Virus record (IMG/VR): IMGVR_UViG_3300036719_000354
Coordinates: 1-38,358 of that record
Strand: one strand, 5' to 3'
Length of the DNA: 38,358 bases
Source: a virus
The position numbers and the translations under genes were made by a program. Of this stretch, positions 36,907 through 38,358 are shown piece by piece (position 1 is the stretch's first letter; every line of letters starts with the position of its first letter). The notes beneath the pieces were generated by a model. The model saw only the letters and a list, made by a program, of their open reading frames with translations. It had not been told where the DNA came from and did not search any database.

Positions 36907-38358
36907 CTATCCGTATGTTTCTTGCCATTGCTCTGCAAAGGCTTCGTCTAAGTTAATGCTTCCTCTACCTTGGCGTTGTACCCTGGTAGTCCAGCGATTG
37001 TTCGCATAGCGTGTCATATTGGAACTCTTTTGCATTAACTCGCGTATGCGGATAACTGCAAACCATAGAGCCATTACACAGTCTGTTGCATTTCTAGTAT
37101 CTGGCTTCCAAGTAATCAACTGCTGCACTAAAGCCTTTAAGCCTTCAGAGCCTTCATTGCTTGGTAGTTCAATAAGGTTGTTGTCTTGGAATCTTCCATC
37201 ACGCAACGAACCAAAGAGCGTTGCCATAGATGCAACACCGAAAGATGTGTCCCACTTATTCTTGCCAGTAAAGTGCGGGTTCAGGGTACAGCCATAGGCT
37301 GACAACCATTGACGCAAATCTTCATCTAGCGCGTAAGCCTTCTGGTGTGCGTTGATTTCAATACGCAACTCCTGTGGGCGAAACTTTATTACCCACTCTT
37401 CAATAAGATTACGAATCTTGGCAGGTGTGGGTTCTGTCATATTGGCAACATCTAAAATATAAATTTTGCCATCTGCCTTGTTATAAGTTGCAGCAACTGC
37501 AGCGGTAGCACCTGTCATTGCAGGGTCAATACCGATTACTGTAAATCCTTCAATGTGCTTAGGGTGTCCTGGGGTTCCAGCCTTTAACGGTCCACGCTTT
37601 CGCATTCCGTTGACGGAACCTGCGATTGCTGAAGGGGCGAAGATGGCATCTTCTGTGACATCTTCTTGTTGGTAGACCATAGCCCAGACTGAGGGAGCGA
37701 CTTCAGAGCGGCGCGTAAAAAGAGCGGGTCCATCCCATTTCGGATAAAGTCCGTCGGCATCTTGTTCGTCCACATCTCCTTCAGGGCGGTCAGTCTTTGC
37801 CCAAAGGGTTCTCCAGTTAAAAGGTTTCTCGTCAAACTCCAGAACCGCTGGCATAGCACAGTAAGTGAACGGGGATTTACCACCCGTCCAGTTAGAGCCA
37901 TCACGAATCTGTTTGTACAAATCTACGGGAGCGACACGGGTTCCTACTATAAGTAGTTTTCCGTGCCGTCCCAGACGTGTGATAACTTCCTTCTGAAGCC
38001 ATTCAATTTGCTTCTCCCACTCGTGGGCATTTGAGTTCATCACAACGTCATCTAGGATAATCAGGTCGGCGCGTGCGCCGTAAATCTGTGAGCCGAAGCC
38101 CAGTGCTTGAACCGTTGGGTCCTTTTCACCAGAATCGCGTCCCGCTCCTAGATAAATCATATCGGCTGACCAGGTTGGTGAATCAGCCTTGTAACCGCCG
38201 TTAGGACCAAATGCCATCTGTAACTTAATCCAAGATGGGTGGTCCAGGCGGGTCTTAATCGCACTTAAAAATTTTCTAGCCATACCCTGAGTCTTAGAGA
38301 CAATAATGATACGGATATTCGGGTTGACCGATAGGGCATAGGTCACATAGTTAATCGT
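36907..38358 (-). CDS. terL: Terminase large subunit, C-terminal part (start at 541 across the circular join)
   Basis: ATPase and nuclease of the headful or cos packaging machine. In numbering of the joined 621-residue protein, the Walker B motif LIILDD is at about 237-242. The RNase H-like nuclease shows GIDPAMTG (Asp at about 416), RIEIN (Glu at about 472) and NATDCVMALW (Asp at about 572), which supply the metal-binding acidic residues expected in the family. The stop is TAG at 36907. Only 6 nt separate it from the portal gene. Bases 38232-38358 duplicate the window start. The reading frame open at the window edge is an artefact of the linear cut. Confidence 0.95.
   Translation of the reverse strand, partial: TINYVTYALSVNPNIRIIIVSKTQGMARKFLSAIKTRLDHPSWIKLQMAFGPNGGYKADSPTWSADMIYLGAGRDSGEKDPTVQALGFGSQIYGARADLIILDDVVMNSNAHEWEKQIEWLQKEVITRLGRHGKLLIVGTRVAPVDLYKQIRDGSNWTGGKSPFTYCAMPAVLEFDEKPFNWRTLWAKTDRPEGDVDEQDADGLYPKWDGPALFTRRSEVAPSVWAMVYQQEDVTEDAIFAPSAIAGSVNGMRKRGPLKAGTPGHPKHIEGFTVIGIDPAMTGATAAVAATYNKADGKIYILDVANMTEPTPAKIRNLIEEWVIKFRPQELRIEINAHQKAYALDEDLRQWLSAYGCTLNPHFTGKNKWDTSFGVASMATLFGSLRDGRFQDNNLIELPSNEGSEGLKALVQQLITWKPDTRNATDCVMALWFAVIRIRELMQKSSNMTRYANNRWTTRVQRQGRGSINLDEAFAEQWQETYG
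38232..38358. repeat. Terminal direct repeat, right copy
   Basis: Second copy of the 127-base terminal repeat. Removing one copy gives a 38,231-bp circle with the terminase reading frame intact. Confidence 0.95.

Noticed and set aside
1-38358. CRISPR arrays, insertion sequences, integrase or att sites
   Set aside because: No repeat-spacer array, transposase, recombinase or convincing attachment site was seen; the genome reads as lytic.

Overview
The window is one complete tailed-phage genome assembled as a circle. The first 127 bases are repeated exactly as the last 127 (1-127 = 38232-38358), so the unique genome is 38,231 bp. The large terminase gene runs across the join. The content fits a lytic, probably podovirus-like phage of freshwater low-GC Actinobacteria. 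It encodes a WhiB-type regulator (an actinobacterial hallmark), a site matching the actinobacterial GlxR/CRP consensus, an r1t-like small holin, and actinophage-type primase, helicase and nuclease genes. There is no integrase, recognisable repressor, DNA polymerase, tape-measure protein or tail-tube gene.

Layout. (1) 542-1325 is a gene-free control region between divergent transcription units. It holds an AT-rich tract with a GC hairpin, a perfect GlxR/CRP-like site, a cluster of four DnaA boxes and two tandem palindromes. (2) 1326-6783, plus strand, is a tightly packed early operon of about 21 mostly tiny genes: a SprT-like metalloprotease, many CxxC zinc-ribbon microproteins, WhiB, a lysozyme-like protein and an FmdB-type zinc ribbon. 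(3) 6718-12046, minus strand, is the replication operon: RecB-type nuclease (split), a small conserved protein, DnaB-like helicase, Holliday-junction-type nuclease, primase (split into CHC2 and Toprim genes), a DUF1599 protein, another nuclease and a sigma-like factor. (4) 12047-12733 holds a second divergent control region, one orphan plus-strand gene and a bidirectional terminator. (5) 12771-36900, plus the terminase across the join, is the late minus-strand operon. In transcription order it encodes terminase, portal, an HslV/proteasome-like protease, small proteins, a 1559-residue virion protein, three further virion candidates, scaffold, N4-gp56-type capsid protein, small and very basic proteins, connector, tail fibres, a glycine-rich adhesin, a glycosyltransferase, a large tail protein, and the lysis cassette.

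How it probably works (inference): host DnaA opens the phage origin, the phage helicase and primase start replication with the host polymerase, and WhiB plus the sigma-like factor redirect transcription to the late operon. The least explained parts are a start-associated motif built around CTTAAGACAGGAGAA that recurs across the early half, two 48-nt structured RNA elements between early genes, and the HslV-like protease inside the head-assembly module.
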